Shown here in pieces: positions 50,769-59,978 of a stretch of DNA of 64,000 nt (position 1 is the first letter of the stretch; each line of letters starts with the position of its first letter). The DNA is from OLB6 sp964467455. GTDB lineage: Bacteria > Bacteroidota > Ignavibacteria > Kapaibacteriales > Kapaibacteriaceae. The notes below the pieces were generated by a model. That model ran no database searches, had not been told where the DNA came from, and saw only the letters and a program-made list of their open reading frames with translations. Both the position numbers and the translations under genes were made by a program. The DNA is taken from the NCBI GenBank assembly GCA_964467455.1, contig CAYXQJ010000019.1, forward strand, positions 1 through 64,000, read 5' to 3'.

Positions 50769-52750
50769 TGAAGCTGGTTCTTACGACAATGTTGTGCATT
50801 GCACCTTCGCTGGTAACTGGGCAGGGGTGGGATCTGATTGGTCTGCCGAAGGGGAAGATGGGCCGGCACGTTATTGCTTCCGATACTGTGCAGGTGATGT
50901 CGAGCGAAGGTCTGTTGTATCGACAAGGGGCAGACAGGACATGGCGCCGAATGATGGATGTTCCGATGTATTCAACGTACGGGGCGTGGGGTGATACCAT
51001 TGTTGCGCTGACGCCGGAATATATGCGTACGACTGATGCAGGGATGACGTGGGAGCGTGCGGAGCTTCCGCGTGGATACGTCGTGATGCCACACTCGCCC
51101 TACGTGGTGCGCGTAGAGAGGTCCGCTGTTCAGGGAACGGACGTGACGGTCTGCAATCCGCTGCACGATAGATGTGTGACGAAGAATCTTCCGGATCTGG
51201 ATGGATATCGCTCACCTATATTAGACGACGGGGTGATCGCCCTACCGTTAGTCGATGATGAAAGCATACATCTCACTATTCTCACATTGCCATCTATGGA
51301 CACGTCCGAATGGCAACGTGATGATCGTGTCGTGCCCAGGTTTCTGATAGAAGTTCCCGGTGGAGGCTTGGCGTATCGGGTTGATACCACGATCGTGTTT
51401 GTATCAAAACACGGCGAGAGTACTTTGCACGTACGACGAGATATGATGCCGTCGAACAACACCTATCAAGTGACACGGTCACAGGATTGGTGGCTATTGA
51501 TGACGCGGCGTGCACAGGTGTCAACGTTGTATAGATCGAGTAACGGAAAGGACTGGGAGGCAATTGCCACTGGCACGGCGATCAAGGATGCCCAAATGTT
51601 TGGGGTACAAGGGGACGACCTGGTGCTTTCGATGCCCGACGTGGGGCCGCATCGCTTGACGCTGTCACGATCCGTGATCTCGCGAGATGCATTCGGCCTT
51701 GGTCATCGGGGTGAGTTGTTTACGGATGGTCGATACGTGGTATCATATGACATTCGTAGTCGAAGCGGGATGCTTACGATCTTGGAGGACACACCTCTCG
51801 GCTCTCGTGTTGTCGTTGACACCTTACTGTCGTCTATGGTTTCTAACGTATTCCTGATCGGTGATTCGGCATGGGTTGTGGCCGACAGCGTTTACTCTGT
51901 GGATCTGATGACAAAGGTTTGGTCCAATGAGGGATTCAAGCCAAGTTCAGGTGAAAGCTATTCCAGTATCGCAGCGCTGCCTGGCGGCATCGGAATCTTG
52001 CATCTTGGAAGGATCTATTTTCGACCGAGTGGAGATACGACGTGGGAGCGAATCGATACGAACAGGACGAAGAGTATCAGTTCCGATGCACTCATTGGTA
52101 CTGAAGATGGCTATCTCGTGGTAGAAAGCGAAGGTTGGAATATCGATCTCGAGATCTTGCATTCGGTGCGATACACCATGGCTGGTGACCTTGTTGGAAC
52201 ACCAGGATTCATCGGAGACCAATATTACTGGTTATCGGCGGGTCGGCGCAGTTACCGACGATTTGGTGATACCTACTACTTCACGATCGGCCATTGTGTT
52301 GGTCCATTCTCGACGGATGTTGGAGCTTCATGGAAGAGCACTCGCCAATTGGGTATCACTCCCGCGGCGTTGTGGTGGTTCGACCCAATTGCCACAAGGA
52401 GCGAGACCGCTGAATTTTCAACGAACCTTGGAGAATCATGGAATAGGATCTCTATTCCGGATGTCGCACCGTACGAGATCGACCAACTGTTCTGTCTTGA
52501 TCATCACTGTTATGCCATGGGGGTCGATGGTATGATGACCATACCACGACCAACGGTCGGTGTGCAGGAGCCATCCGAGAAACATCAGCAGCGTTTGGAG
52601 GGCGAGTCCGCCGTTGTCTGCAACGTCCTCGGCGAGGTCGTGGCCACGCTGCCGATCATGGACGGTGTGCTTGCCCCCTACGAGATGTCGATGTTGCCGA
52701 TGCAGCCGTTGTGGGCTGTGGCAGGGGGCGTGGCAATTCGGATCCGGTAA
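50768..52750 (+). CDS. Secreted Asp-box-type protein with variant C-terminal signal (paralog A)
   Basis: The protein has 660 residues with a short signal peptide (KLVLTTMLCIAPSLVTGQ). Asp-box-like segments occur, such as RTTDAGMTWERAE, suggesting a beta-propeller. The last about 45 residues read VVCNVLGEVVATLPIMDGVL then APYEMSMLPMQPLWAVAGGV, resembling a T9SS type A domain start (NVLGE) but with a different end. It is paralogous along its length with the 55446 gene: both share the WKPTG/WDLIG opening, an AWGDTI segment, and this C-terminus. Function unknown; cell-surface or secreted location is inferred. Confidence 0.8.
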   Translation: MKLVLTTMLCIAPSLVTGQGWDLIGLPKGKMGRHVIASDTVQVMSSEGLLYRQGADRTWRRMMDVPMYSTYGAWGDTIVALTPEYMRTTDAGMTWERAELPRGYVVMPHSPYVVRVERSAVQGTDVTVCNPLHDRCVTKNLPDLDGYRSPILDDGVIALPLVDDESIHLTILTLPSMDTSEWQRDDRVVPRFLIEVPGGGLAYRVDTTIVFVSKHGESTLHVRRDMMPSNNTYQVTRSQDWWLLMTRRAQVSTLYRSSNGKDWEAIATGTAIKDAQMFGVQGDDLVLSMPDVGPHRLTLSRSVISRDAFGLGHRGELFTDGRYVVSYDIRSRSGMLTILEDTPLGSRVVVDTLLSSMVSNVFLIGDSAWVVADSVYSVDLMTKVWSNEGFKPSSGESYSSIAALPGGIGILHLGRIYFRPSGDTTWERIDTNRTKSISSDALIGTEDGYLVVESEGWNIDLEILHSVRYTMAGDLVGTPGFIGDQYYWLSAGRRSYRRFGDTYYFTIGHCVGPFSTDVGASWKSTRQLGITPAALWWFDPIATRSETAEFSTNLGESWNRISIPDVAPYEIDQLFCLDHHCYAMGVDGMMTIPRPTVGVQEPSEKHQQRLEGESAVVCNVLGEVVATLPIMDGVLAPYEMSMLPMQPLWAVAGGVAIRIR

Positions 52751-52757
52751 ACGACCG

Positions 52758-54260
52758 TTATAGGTGATCCGCGTTGTTTTTTAGATACTCCGCACGCTCC
52801 GTGATGGCCTGCCGTTCTTCTGCCGCCATCTTGTCGATGTGGCGATAGGCCATGGCGATGCGGGGATTGGAGCGCAGTTGATGTTCGTGACGCAGATAGA
52901 AGTCCCAGTAAAGAGCATTGAAGGGGCAGGCATTGTCCCCGTGACGTTGCTTGTGGTCATAGGTACACTGTGAGCAGGCATCACTCATGCGGTGGATGTA
53001 GGCGGCACTGGAGACGTAGGGTTTGGTGGCCATGAGGCCGCCGTCGGCGTGTTGACTCATGCCGAGTGTGTTGGGGAGCTCTACCCATTCAAAGGCGTCG
53101 ATGTAGATGCCGAGGTACCACTGATGAACCTGCTGCGGTGAGCAACCGAGCAGAAGAGCGATGTTGCCGGTGATCATCAGGCGTTGAATGTGATGGGCGT
53201 AGGCGGTGTCGAGCGAGGTCTCGACGGCATCACGGACACATCGCATGTGCGTGTTGCCGGTCCAGAACCACGACGGAAGATCGCGATGATGATCGAGACC
53301 GTTGCGCGTGACGTAGTCGGGCATGGTTGCCCAGTAGATCCCGCGCACGTATTCGCGCCAGCCGAGGATCTGTCGGATGAAACCCTCGACGGCAGAGAGG
53401 GGAGCGGTGCCGTTGTGATATCGTTGCTCGGCTTGACGGATGACGGTGAGCGGATGCAGCATCTTGACGTTGAGCGCGAACGACAACAAGGAGTGGAACA
53501 GTCGGTGCGCCTGCATCGACATCGCATCTTGATACGTGCCAAAGTGCGGAAGTGCTGTGTCGAGGAACTGCTGCAACATCTGCTGTGCTTCGTCGGCATC
53601 GATCGGCCACCGAAGATCATCGGCATGTGCTATGCCCATGGTGACGACGCCGGCGGCTTGGATCTCGGCCCACAAGGCAGAGTGATCGTGATGCGGACGC
53701 AGATCGTCGGGTACGGCCGGTGTGCCTTTCCATGGTCGACGATTCGCTTCATCGAAGTTCCATGCACCACCAAGTGGTTGTGCGCGCTCATCAAGGAGGA
53801 TGTTGTAGCGTTGACGCATGCCGCGATAGAACGTCTCCATTAGCCATCGCTTCTTTCCCGTGAACATCGTCACGACATCGGTGCGATCGGTAAGAAAGTG
53901 TTCCGTGGTAACAGCGGTTGGACCCAGCGTTTGATCCAGACGCCATTCATCGGGTTGTTGATGTTCCCAATGTGACGCACCGATCTCGTTGGCGATGTGT
54001 TCGAGGTTTGTGATGATGTTATGCGTGTTGTCGGCATCGTCGATGCGCAGATATCGCACCGCATGTCCACGTTGACGCAGCAGATCTGCGAACCGACGCA
54101 TCGCTGCGAAGATGGCGATCACCTTCTGTGCATGATGAACGACGTAGTCCGTCTCGCTGCGCACTTCCATCATCACATAGACGATGTCAGCATCGACCGT
54201 TGCAAACCATGAATGTTCGGCATTCAGTTGATCGCCGAGGATGAGTCGCAGTCGCTTCAT
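52758..54260 (-). CDS. FeS-type (6-4)/PhrB-like photolyase-related protein
   Basis: The 500-aa protein belongs to the iron-sulfur bacterial cryptochrome/photolyase group. It starts RLRLILGDQLNAEHSWF, the group signature. The four cluster cysteines are present: one in NTHMRCVRDAVE and three in MSDACSQCTYDHKQRHGDNA-CPFN. The chromophore region GFIRQILGWREYVRGIYW is also kept. Such enzymes repair (6-4) photoproducts with FAD and a 4Fe-4S cluster and use visible light. The ATG at 54260 overlaps the preceding stop (ATGA), so both photolyase genes are translated together. Light-driven DNA repair implies exposure of the host to light. Confidence 0.92.
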   Translation of the reverse strand: MKRLRLILGDQLNAEHSWFATVDADIVYVMMEVRSETDYVVHHAQKVIAIFAAMRRFADLLRQRGHAVRYLRIDDADNTHNIITNLEHIANEIGASHWEHQQPDEWRLDQTLGPTAVTTEHFLTDRTDVVTMFTGKKRWLMETFYRGMRQRYNILLDERAQPLGGAWNFDEANRRPWKGTPAVPDDLRPHHDHSALWAEIQAAGVVTMGIAHADDLRWPIDADEAQQMLQQFLDTALPHFGTYQDAMSMQAHRLFHSLLSFALNVKMLHPLTVIRQAEQRYHNGTAPLSAVEGFIRQILGWREYVRGIYWATMPDYVTRNGLDHHRDLPSWFWTGNTHMRCVRDAVETSLDTAYAHHIQRLMITGNIALLLGCSPQQVHQWYLGIYIDAFEWVELPNTLGMSQHADGGLMATKPYVSSAAYIHRMSDACSQCTYDHKQRHGDNACPFNALYWDFYLRHEHQLRSNPRIAMAYRHIDKMAAEERQAITERAEYLKNNADHL

Positions 54261-55309
54261 TGTCCGCCCCATCGTTGCAGATACGCACCGTCGGCATCAT
54301 ACATCTCACGTTGCTTCTCGATGTTGAACCGACGTCCGCCGCGGGGATCGGCACCCGTACCGGCGATGTACTTCCAGTTGCCGATGTTCGACGCCGGATC
54401 GTGATCGATGAGGTGTTCGGCGAAGAAGGCCACGCCGACCTGCCACGGAATGTTGGCTTCGTAGATGCAATAGCTGGCGACGATCTGACGCATGCGGTTA
54501 CTGAGGAAGCCCGTCTCCGTCAGCTCGCGCAGTCCTGCATTTACAAACTCGTGTCCAACGTCGGCACGCTCTAGAGCCCGCAAATGCAGACTCTCACGAT
54601 CAGCGTTGTCGGTATCAACCGCTGTATGCTCTGCACGCAACGAAAAGAAGTCGCGCCACAGCAGCTCGAACCACAACCAATACGTGCCTTCATTCGCGCC
54701 GTACTGTTCTTCGTACACTCGCAGATCATCGGCCACACGTCGTGGGGAGATGCAGCCCCAGGCAAGCCACGGCGACAGCCGACTTGAGTCATCGGCGTGC
54801 AGCAGGCCGTTACGTGTCTGCTTATAGGTATCTGGCAGACGTCGCTCACGGTATTGACGCCAATGCTCTTCTGCGGCTATTGTCGTCGGCATTGGCAGCG
54901 TCGGACACGTCACTCCCTCCGGCAGCGGCGGCAGTGTGGGCAGTGGATCTCTCGGCCGTGTATACCGCACCCCATGCTTCTCGATCTCTTGTCGGAACGG
55001 CGTATACGTCTTCGGCATCTCTGCCGGATCGAACGGCAGATCCTCATCTGCGATCATCCGCATTGGTGACGTATATCGATCGGCCACTTCGGTAGAGGGC
55101 GGTTCATGGATCACCAGCAGATCCGACCCGCGTGCGCGCAGCGCTTGCTGCAGCTGCGCCAGGGCCGACATCAAGAACGCTTCTTGCGCCCGTCCACGTC
55201 GTTCTGTGGGATCCAGCGCAAACACCGGCAGCATCCGCTCCTGGCGTGCCGCCACTTCTTCCAGGATCGGATTGTCATCAATGCGCAGGTAGCGTCCGAG
55301 GTGAACCAT
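54257..55309 (-). CDS. CRY-DASH-like photolyase/cryptochrome
   Basis: The 350-aa protein has an N-terminal photolyase-type domain (RYLRIDDNPILEEVAA) and a FAD domain with the CRY-DASH hallmarks TYWLWFELLWRDFF and DHDPASNIGNWKY followed by GADPRGGRRFNIEKQ. DASH proteins repair cyclobutane dimers, especially in single-stranded DNA. It is short (CRY-DASH are usually 430 or more), mainly in the linker after the antenna domain, so antenna binding may be lost. It overlaps the FeS photolyase gene by 4 bp. The flanking genes on the opposite strand are paralogous secreted proteins. Confidence 0.88.
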   Translation of the reverse strand: MVHLGRYLRIDDNPILEEVAARQERMLPVFALDPTERRGRAQEAFLMSALAQLQQALRARGSDLLVIHEPPSTEVADRYTSPMRMIADEDLPFDPAEMPKTYTPFRQEIEKHGVRYTRPRDPLPTLPPLPEGVTCPTLPMPTTIAAEEHWRQYRERRLPDTYKQTRNGLLHADDSSRLSPWLAWGCISPRRVADDLRVYEEQYGANEGTYWLWFELLWRDFFSLRAEHTAVDTDNADRESLHLRALERADVGHEFVNAGLRELTETGFLSNRMRQIVASYCIYEANIPWQVGVAFFAEHLIDHDPASNIGNWKYIAGTGADPRGGRRFNIEKQREMYDADGAYLQRWGGQ

Positions 55310-55349
55310 ATCTGCCCCCTAACGGAATCTGAGGGAGTACGGGTTCCGA

Positions 55350-55394
55350 GGTCCGGAAAGTTCGGGTTTTATGGTCCGGAAAGTTCGGGTTTTA
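55350..55394 (+). repeat. Direct repeat of GGTCCGGAAAGTTCGGGTTT
   Basis: Two exact copies of a 22-bp sequence (55350-55371 and 55373-55394) with a 1-bp gap, lying between CRY-DASH and the divergent 55446 gene. They may be a duplicated binding site or a recent tandem duplication. Confidence 0.85.
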
Positions 55395-55412
55395 CGGAGC
55401 GCTCGTGCTGTG

Positions 55413-55420
55413 TATTTTGT
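55413..55420 (+). promoter_or_regulatory. Candidate -7 box (TATTTTGT)
   Basis: Resembles TAnnTTTG, 25 nt upstream of the ATG at 55446 and just after the direct repeats. No clear -33 element was seen. Confidence 0.35.
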
Positions 55421-55445
55421 CTTCATCAGATCCCGCAGGTGCATC

Positions 55446-57473
55446 ATGACCACGTTCCTATCGCTGGTGCTTTTCGTCCTCATTCCCGCGCTCGCAGCGG
55501 CACAGGAGTGGAAGCCTACTGGTGTACTTAAGGGAGCGTTTGGGAATCAGACGATAGCTTCTGATGAGACACAGTTCATGTTGCTGGCTGGGGTGCTCTA
55601 CGGACAGGGGCCGGACCGTGTATGGCGTGAGCGATCGAAGCTGAACGAGAATGGAGAGCTACGAGCCTGGGGTGACACGATCGCGGTGCTGGGCGAACGG
55701 TACCACCTCTCATCAGATGGCGGGATACAATGGTCGACAGCGCCCATCGAGAAAGGGTGGAAGATCATGCCGAATTCCTCGTTGGTGGCATTTGTGGAGA
55801 AGGCAAACGATTCCTTGGTTCGTGTTTCTGTCAAAGATCCAATTACAGGTCAGCTTTCATCGAAGAACTTTCCTATGACCGATCAGCCAACGTCGTGGGG
55901 CCACTATGAGTGGTTTGCCGAACGCGACCGCATCGTTCTGAAGAGTCGCTGGGAATCGAATTCAATACCACTTCGATCACTGGTCATTCAGGTGCCGACC
56001 ATTGATTCTGAAGGATGGATCGCGAACGAAATCGAATCGTTCGGTGAACCGGAGGCCGTCATTGGTGGTGGAGTGCTATATGGAGATGGATCGCATTTGA
56101 TCATCGAGCAGCATGGTCAATTCGACACGATCAACTACAACAACCTCGCGAAGCAAGGCGGATTTGCCGGTGATTGGTTATTTAAAGTCGGCGATACATG
56201 GTGTCATATACATGAGGTCTCTTCGCTGCAAAGTAAGCTGTATCGATACACTCTGCAAGGAACATGGGAGGCGGTAGATCAGATCGAGATACCTATTAAC
56301 GGCAGAATCGTTGGTGTACAGGGAGAAGACCTGATTTTCAGAGCGTTCAATCATGGTCCGTATCGTATCGATCTCAGCCACATGACGGCTGCCGCTGACA
56401 ACAATGGCCTTGCAAGCAACGGTCGCGTTTTCACGAATGGTCGTTACATCGTTGCATATGATTCCCACATTTCCGGTTTATCGCGTATCGCTCTATTGCT
56501 GGACCGGCCAGACAAGCCGCATGTCGTTATTGATACTGTTGTAAAGGGAAACATTCGAAGTGCGGAGCTAATTAGCGATGTGTTATGGATCGCCGCGGAT
56601 TCCGTGTATAGTTACGATCCGCAAACGCGCTCATTCACCAATGAGCAGTTTCCGGAGTATAGTGCAAAGGAGAGAGCGTATGTGTCGGCACTTCCCGGCG
56701 GCGTCGGAATCGCAGTCACACTTCCAGAGAACCCAAGACAAGTCCAAGATGTGCGATATCGCGCACATGGCTCTTCAACATGGTCGATCCTGTCCAAGCT
56801 ACCAAACACGTGGCCAACGCATTCGTTTGTTGGCACCATCGACGGCTACCTCATCGCTTCACAAGAGTCAAGCTTCTCCCCAACGCCGCGTTATGCAGAG
56901 CGTTATAACATGAGTGGCGAGAAGATAGGGGATTCCGTGAACATCGGATGGAATTATACATACCCTACTACTTACGACCATGACTTCATTCGAATGGGTG
57001 ACAAGATCTTCTATGGTATATACGATTTTGTGAACGCGGTGTCCACGGATGAAGGGGCAACGTGGACCGAGATCTCAGATCCACTCAACGACCTCTATCT
57101 CACACCCACACCTGAAGGTGTATGGTGGGCAAAGGACAGTTCTCTGTGTTTTTCGTCCGACATAATGCAGACTGTGCAAACGTTTAGAATCCCACCTGCG
57201 TACTCGGCGTTTTGTCTGGATCACCACTGTTTCGGGACCACAGTGTATGGGCTCTCCTACATCAAACGACCCACCGTCAGCGTCGATGAACCACCTTTTC
57301 AGTCTTTAACTGCCATTTTCCCCGGCTCCACGGCCCAGATCATCAACGTCCTCGGCGAGAGTGTCGGTACACTACAGGTTGTTGATGGTCTGCTCGCCCC
57401 TTTCGATCCATCTCAACTTCCGATGCAGCCATTGTGGGCGGTGTCTGGGAATGTAGTGGTAAGGGTGAGGTAA
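55446..57473 (+). CDS. Secreted Asp-box-type protein with variant C-terminal signal (paralog B)
   Basis: The 675-aa protein has a signal peptide (LSLVLFVLIPALAAAQ). It begins EWKPTGVLKGAFGNQTIASD and carries Asp-box-like SSDGGIQWSTAP. The C-terminus AQIINVLGESVGTLQVVDG then LLAPFDPSQLPMQPLWAVSG is nearly the same as that of paralog A and of two orphan fragments downstream. I chose the ATG at 55446; upstream in-frame starts lie in the promoter/repeat region. It is probably surface-exposed or secreted by a T9SS-like route. Identity between the paralogs is clear but low in the middle. Confidence 0.8.
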   Translation: MTTFLSLVLFVLIPALAAAQEWKPTGVLKGAFGNQTIASDETQFMLLAGVLYGQGPDRVWRERSKLNENGELRAWGDTIAVLGERYHLSSDGGIQWSTAPIEKGWKIMPNSSLVAFVEKANDSLVRVSVKDPITGQLSSKNFPMTDQPTSWGHYEWFAERDRIVLKSRWESNSIPLRSLVIQVPTIDSEGWIANEIESFGEPEAVIGGGVLYGDGSHLIIEQHGQFDTINYNNLAKQGGFAGDWLFKVGDTWCHIHEVSSLQSKLYRYTLQGTWEAVDQIEIPINGRIVGVQGEDLIFRAFNHGPYRIDLSHMTAAADNNGLASNGRVFTNGRYIVAYDSHISGLSRIALLLDRPDKPHVVIDTVVKGNIRSAELISDVLWIAADSVYSYDPQTRSFTNEQFPEYSAKERAYVSALPGGVGIAVTLPENPRQVQDVRYRAHGSSTWSILSKLPNTWPTHSFVGTIDGYLIASQESSFSPTPRYAERYNMSGEKIGDSVNIGWNYTYPTTYDHDFIRMGDKIFYGIYDFVNAVSTDEGATWTEISDPLNDLYLTPTPEGVWWAKDSSLCFSSDIMQTVQTFRIPPAYSAFCLDHHCFGTTVYGLSYIKRPTVSVDEPPFQSLTAIFPGSTAQIINVLGESVGTLQVVDGLLAPFDPSQLPMQPLWAVSGNVVVRVR

Positions 57474-57531
57474 GGGGCGAGGGGGAGTCAATAGATGGAA
57501 GCACATAGTGACAGCACACATCAATGAAACC

Positions 57532-58671
57532 ATGAGATCACCAAAGACATTCACGATACTCTGCGTTGTCTCGCTCATCCTTGCCTCTTGCGCGTCGGAC
57601 CCGCCGGTGACGCCGGATGAGCCAACGCCATCTACGGACGTGGGAACCGTTGTGGGTGTGGTGCGCGCAGAAGACACAACGGACGTGGTGAGTGGGGTAG
57701 CGGTGATGGTGGGGAATAGGTCTGTGATCACCGATGCAGTCGGCTCATTTGTGGTGGATTCGGTACCTGCTGGCCCCCTTCAAATATCAGTAAGTGCCGA
57801 CGACCGGTTCTTTGCACCGACAACAACGTCCGTACAGGTGGATTCAGCTGATACGGCAGAAGTTGAGATCGTAATGCTCAGACGTCGACCGTCGGACTCC
57901 GTGAGAATGGTGGCCGTTGGGTCGGCGACGTTCAGAATGGGCAATGACAAGTCGACGTCCTTGTACGCACTGGATGCGATCCCACGTCACACGGTCACGC
58001 TGACGAAGGGCTGTTGGGTAGCTGCCACCGAGGTGTCGCAGAAACAGTGGAATCGGCTGATGTATGTAAATCCGAGTCCTGCAAAGAACGATGTCCTGCC
58101 CGTCACGAACATGGTCTATGATTCGGTGATCGTATACTGCAACCGCCTTTCCGACCTGTTCGGTCTGGAACGCGTCTATTCCGGCTATGGCAACAATGTT
58201 GTGGTGGACCACAGCAAAAATGGCTTCCGTCTACTCACCGAAGCGGAGTGGGAATATGCTTGTGCCGCCGGAGACACCACGACGTTGTATGGGCTCGATG
58301 AGCCGATCCAGGATCATCATGACGGAGACTATGCACGGGTGATCAAGCAGATTAACGCGTATGCGTGGACCGAGGATAATACCGGTGGTGCCTTTGGTGA
58401 GCCCAAGGGGGGTGGCTTGTTGCAGCCAAACGCATGGGGATTGTATGATATGATCGGCAACGTTTCCGAACTCGTTGAAGACAACTACTCGAGATACACG
58501 GCTGATGCCAAGATCGATCCCCTTGTCCGCAATACCAGTGGCCTTCGTGTCAGCCGCGGCTCCAGCTTCGGACATCTGACGTTACAAGATCACACCATCC
58601 GCCACCGCGAATACATCAACCTCACCAACGGCAATCGATCGGTTGGTTTTCGGATCGGGAGGAACAAGTGA
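57532..58671 (+). CDS. FGE-fold (SUMF1-like) lipoprotein with carboxypeptidase-regulatory-like domain (1)
   Basis: The protein has 379 residues. A lipoprotein signal (SLILASC) is followed by a CarboxypepD_reg-like domain (about 38-120; GVVRAEDTTDVVSGVAVMV) and an FGE-sulfatase domain (about 130-379) with ATEVSQKQWN, FRLLTEAEWEYACAAGD, GLYDMIGNVSELVED and GLRVSRGSSF. The two catalytic cysteines of true formylglycine-generating enzymes are absent after RGSSF, so it is probably structural, as for PorK/GldK-type T9SS lipoproteins of the same fold. The ATG at 57532 has a weak site; a GTG at 57508 is possible. Followed by a close paralog with 4-bp overlap. Confidence 0.85.
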   Translation: MRSPKTFTILCVVSLILASCASDPPVTPDEPTPSTDVGTVVGVVRAEDTTDVVSGVAVMVGNRSVITDAVGSFVVDSVPAGPLQISVSADDRFFAPTTTSVQVDSADTAEVEIVMLRRRPSDSVRMVAVGSATFRMGNDKSTSLYALDAIPRHTVTLTKGCWVAATEVSQKQWNRLMYVNPSPAKNDVLPVTNMVYDSVIVYCNRLSDLFGLERVYSGYGNNVVVDHSKNGFRLLTEAEWEYACAAGDTTTLYGLDEPIQDHHDGDYARVIKQINAYAWTEDNTGGAFGEPKGGGLLQPNAWGLYDMIGNVSELVEDNYSRYTADAKIDPLVRNTSGLRVSRGSSFGHLTLQDHTIRHREYINLTNGNRSVGFRIGRNK

Positions 58672-59807
58672 ATAACCGGATCTATATCGCCGTTCTACTG
58701 ATCACGATGAGTGTGGCCGCATGGTCTTGCGCCAGCGACACACCTATCGGCCCAACGCCGACGGTCACGTATCGTCTCTCCGGAAAGGTCACCACAACCG
58801 ATGTTAAGGAAGTGGTAGGGGGCGTCACGGTCACCCTCGGAACACGCACTACAGCGACGGACACGAATGGCGTCTATGCTTTTGACTCCGTAGCAGCCGG
58901 TGCGTATACGTTGCAGCCCGCCAAGTCGGGTCGTGTCTTTAGTCCTGCAACACGGCAAGTCAACGTCTCGAATGCCGACATCGCCGCACTTGACTTCGAA
59001 ATGACCAATCCCAACGTCATTCCTGATGATTCCATTCAAATGGTGTTGATCCCTGCTGGGACGTTCATGATGGGAGCGCCAGAATCGTACATCAAACATC
59101 TACCTGCAACGAGTCCAAAGCACCAGGTAACTCTTACGCGCTCGTTCTGGATGGGCATACATGAGATCACTCAGGTGCAATGGCTGAAGCTCATGGGTAC
59201 GAATCCCAGCAATAGAGTTGGGCCAAACAACCCCGTTGAGATGATCTCATGGAATGAGGCCATCGAGTTCTGCAATCGAATGTCAGATCTACATGGACTT
59301 GATCGATATTATCTGACTACAGACGGAATTCCCACCTTTAATGAGAATGCTAACGGCTACCGGTTACCAACGGAAGCCGAGTGGGAGTATGCTGCTGCTG
59401 CCGGCGATACTTCTGTGTGGTATGGTGTTGAAGATGCGCCACCGAACCCAACTGCTGAACAGCTTGCCAAGCTTGCTCAAGATCAGACACGCTTTGCATG
59501 GATCGAAGTAAACAGTAGCGTAAACGGAACGCTCACGACGCATCCAGTCGGCCAGCTCGAACCCAATTCATGGGGGCTCTACGACATGATCGGGAATGTA
59601 GCAGAGATGGTGTTTGATACATACGCTCCTTATACTGAGGAATCTGTCGTTGATCCGGTGGTAGTACCCAAGAATACTACACTCCGGATAAATCGTGGAG
59701 GGAGATTCATTGGCGCGCAAGGGAAACGCGAATCCTTAAGAGGAAGAGCTGATCAGAGTGTATCGGGCGAAGGAACTACTGGATTCAGAGTTGTGCGGAA
59801 TATGTAG
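58668..59807 (+). CDS. FGE-fold (SUMF1-like) lipoprotein with carboxypeptidase-regulatory-like domain (2)
   Basis: The 379 residues repeat the plan of the preceding gene with the same length. It has a lipoprotein signal (SVAAWSC), a CarboxypepD_reg-like domain (about 36-115), then the FGE domain with MVLIPAGTFMMGAPES, FWMGIHEITQVQWLKLMG, YRLPTEAEWEYAAAAGD and GLYDMIGNVAEMV. It begins with GTG overlapping the upstream TGA (GTGA). The C-terminal RGGRFIGAQGKRESLRG lacks the FGE cysteines. The tandem pair is a local duplication. It ends 20 bp before a fragment of the paralog A/B C-terminus. Confidence 0.85.
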   Translation: MNNRIYIAVLLITMSVAAWSCASDTPIGPTPTVTYRLSGKVTTTDVKEVVGGVTVTLGTRTTATDTNGVYAFDSVAAGAYTLQPAKSGRVFSPATRQVNVSNADIAALDFEMTNPNVIPDDSIQMVLIPAGTFMMGAPESYIKHLPATSPKHQVTLTRSFWMGIHEITQVQWLKLMGTNPSNRVGPNNPVEMISWNEAIEFCNRMSDLHGLDRYYLTTDGIPTFNENANGYRLPTEAEWEYAAAAGDTSVWYGVEDAPPNPTAEQLAKLAQDQTRFAWIEVNSSVNGTLTTHPVGQLEPNSWGLYDMIGNVAEMVFDTYAPYTEESVVDPVVVPKNTTLRINRGGRFIGAQGKRESLRGRADQSVSGEGTTGFRVVRNM

Positions 59808-59826
59808 TCCTGAGGTTCGCAACACG

Positions 59827-59925
59827 ATGAGACAATATGTACAAAGTCTGCTCGCCCCTTTCGATCCATCCCAACTTCCGATGCAGCCATTGTGGGCCGT
59901 TTCGAGGAATGTAGTGGTGAGGTAG
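59827..59925 (+). pseudogene. Orphan copy of the paralog A/B C-terminal signature
   Basis: Thirty-two codons (MRQYVQS-LLAPFDPSQLPMQPL... ending NVVVR then TAG) repeat the last part of the 55446 protein almost without change. DNA identity is high from CTGCTCGCCCC (59848) to the stop. It has no NVLGE part and no body, so it is a fragment left by recombination. Whether it is translated is unknown. Confidence 0.8.
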
Positions 59926-59978
59926 GGTCGGTGGAAGTTCACTTTGGGAGAGACTTACCCGTGTCAATAGCAACTCAG

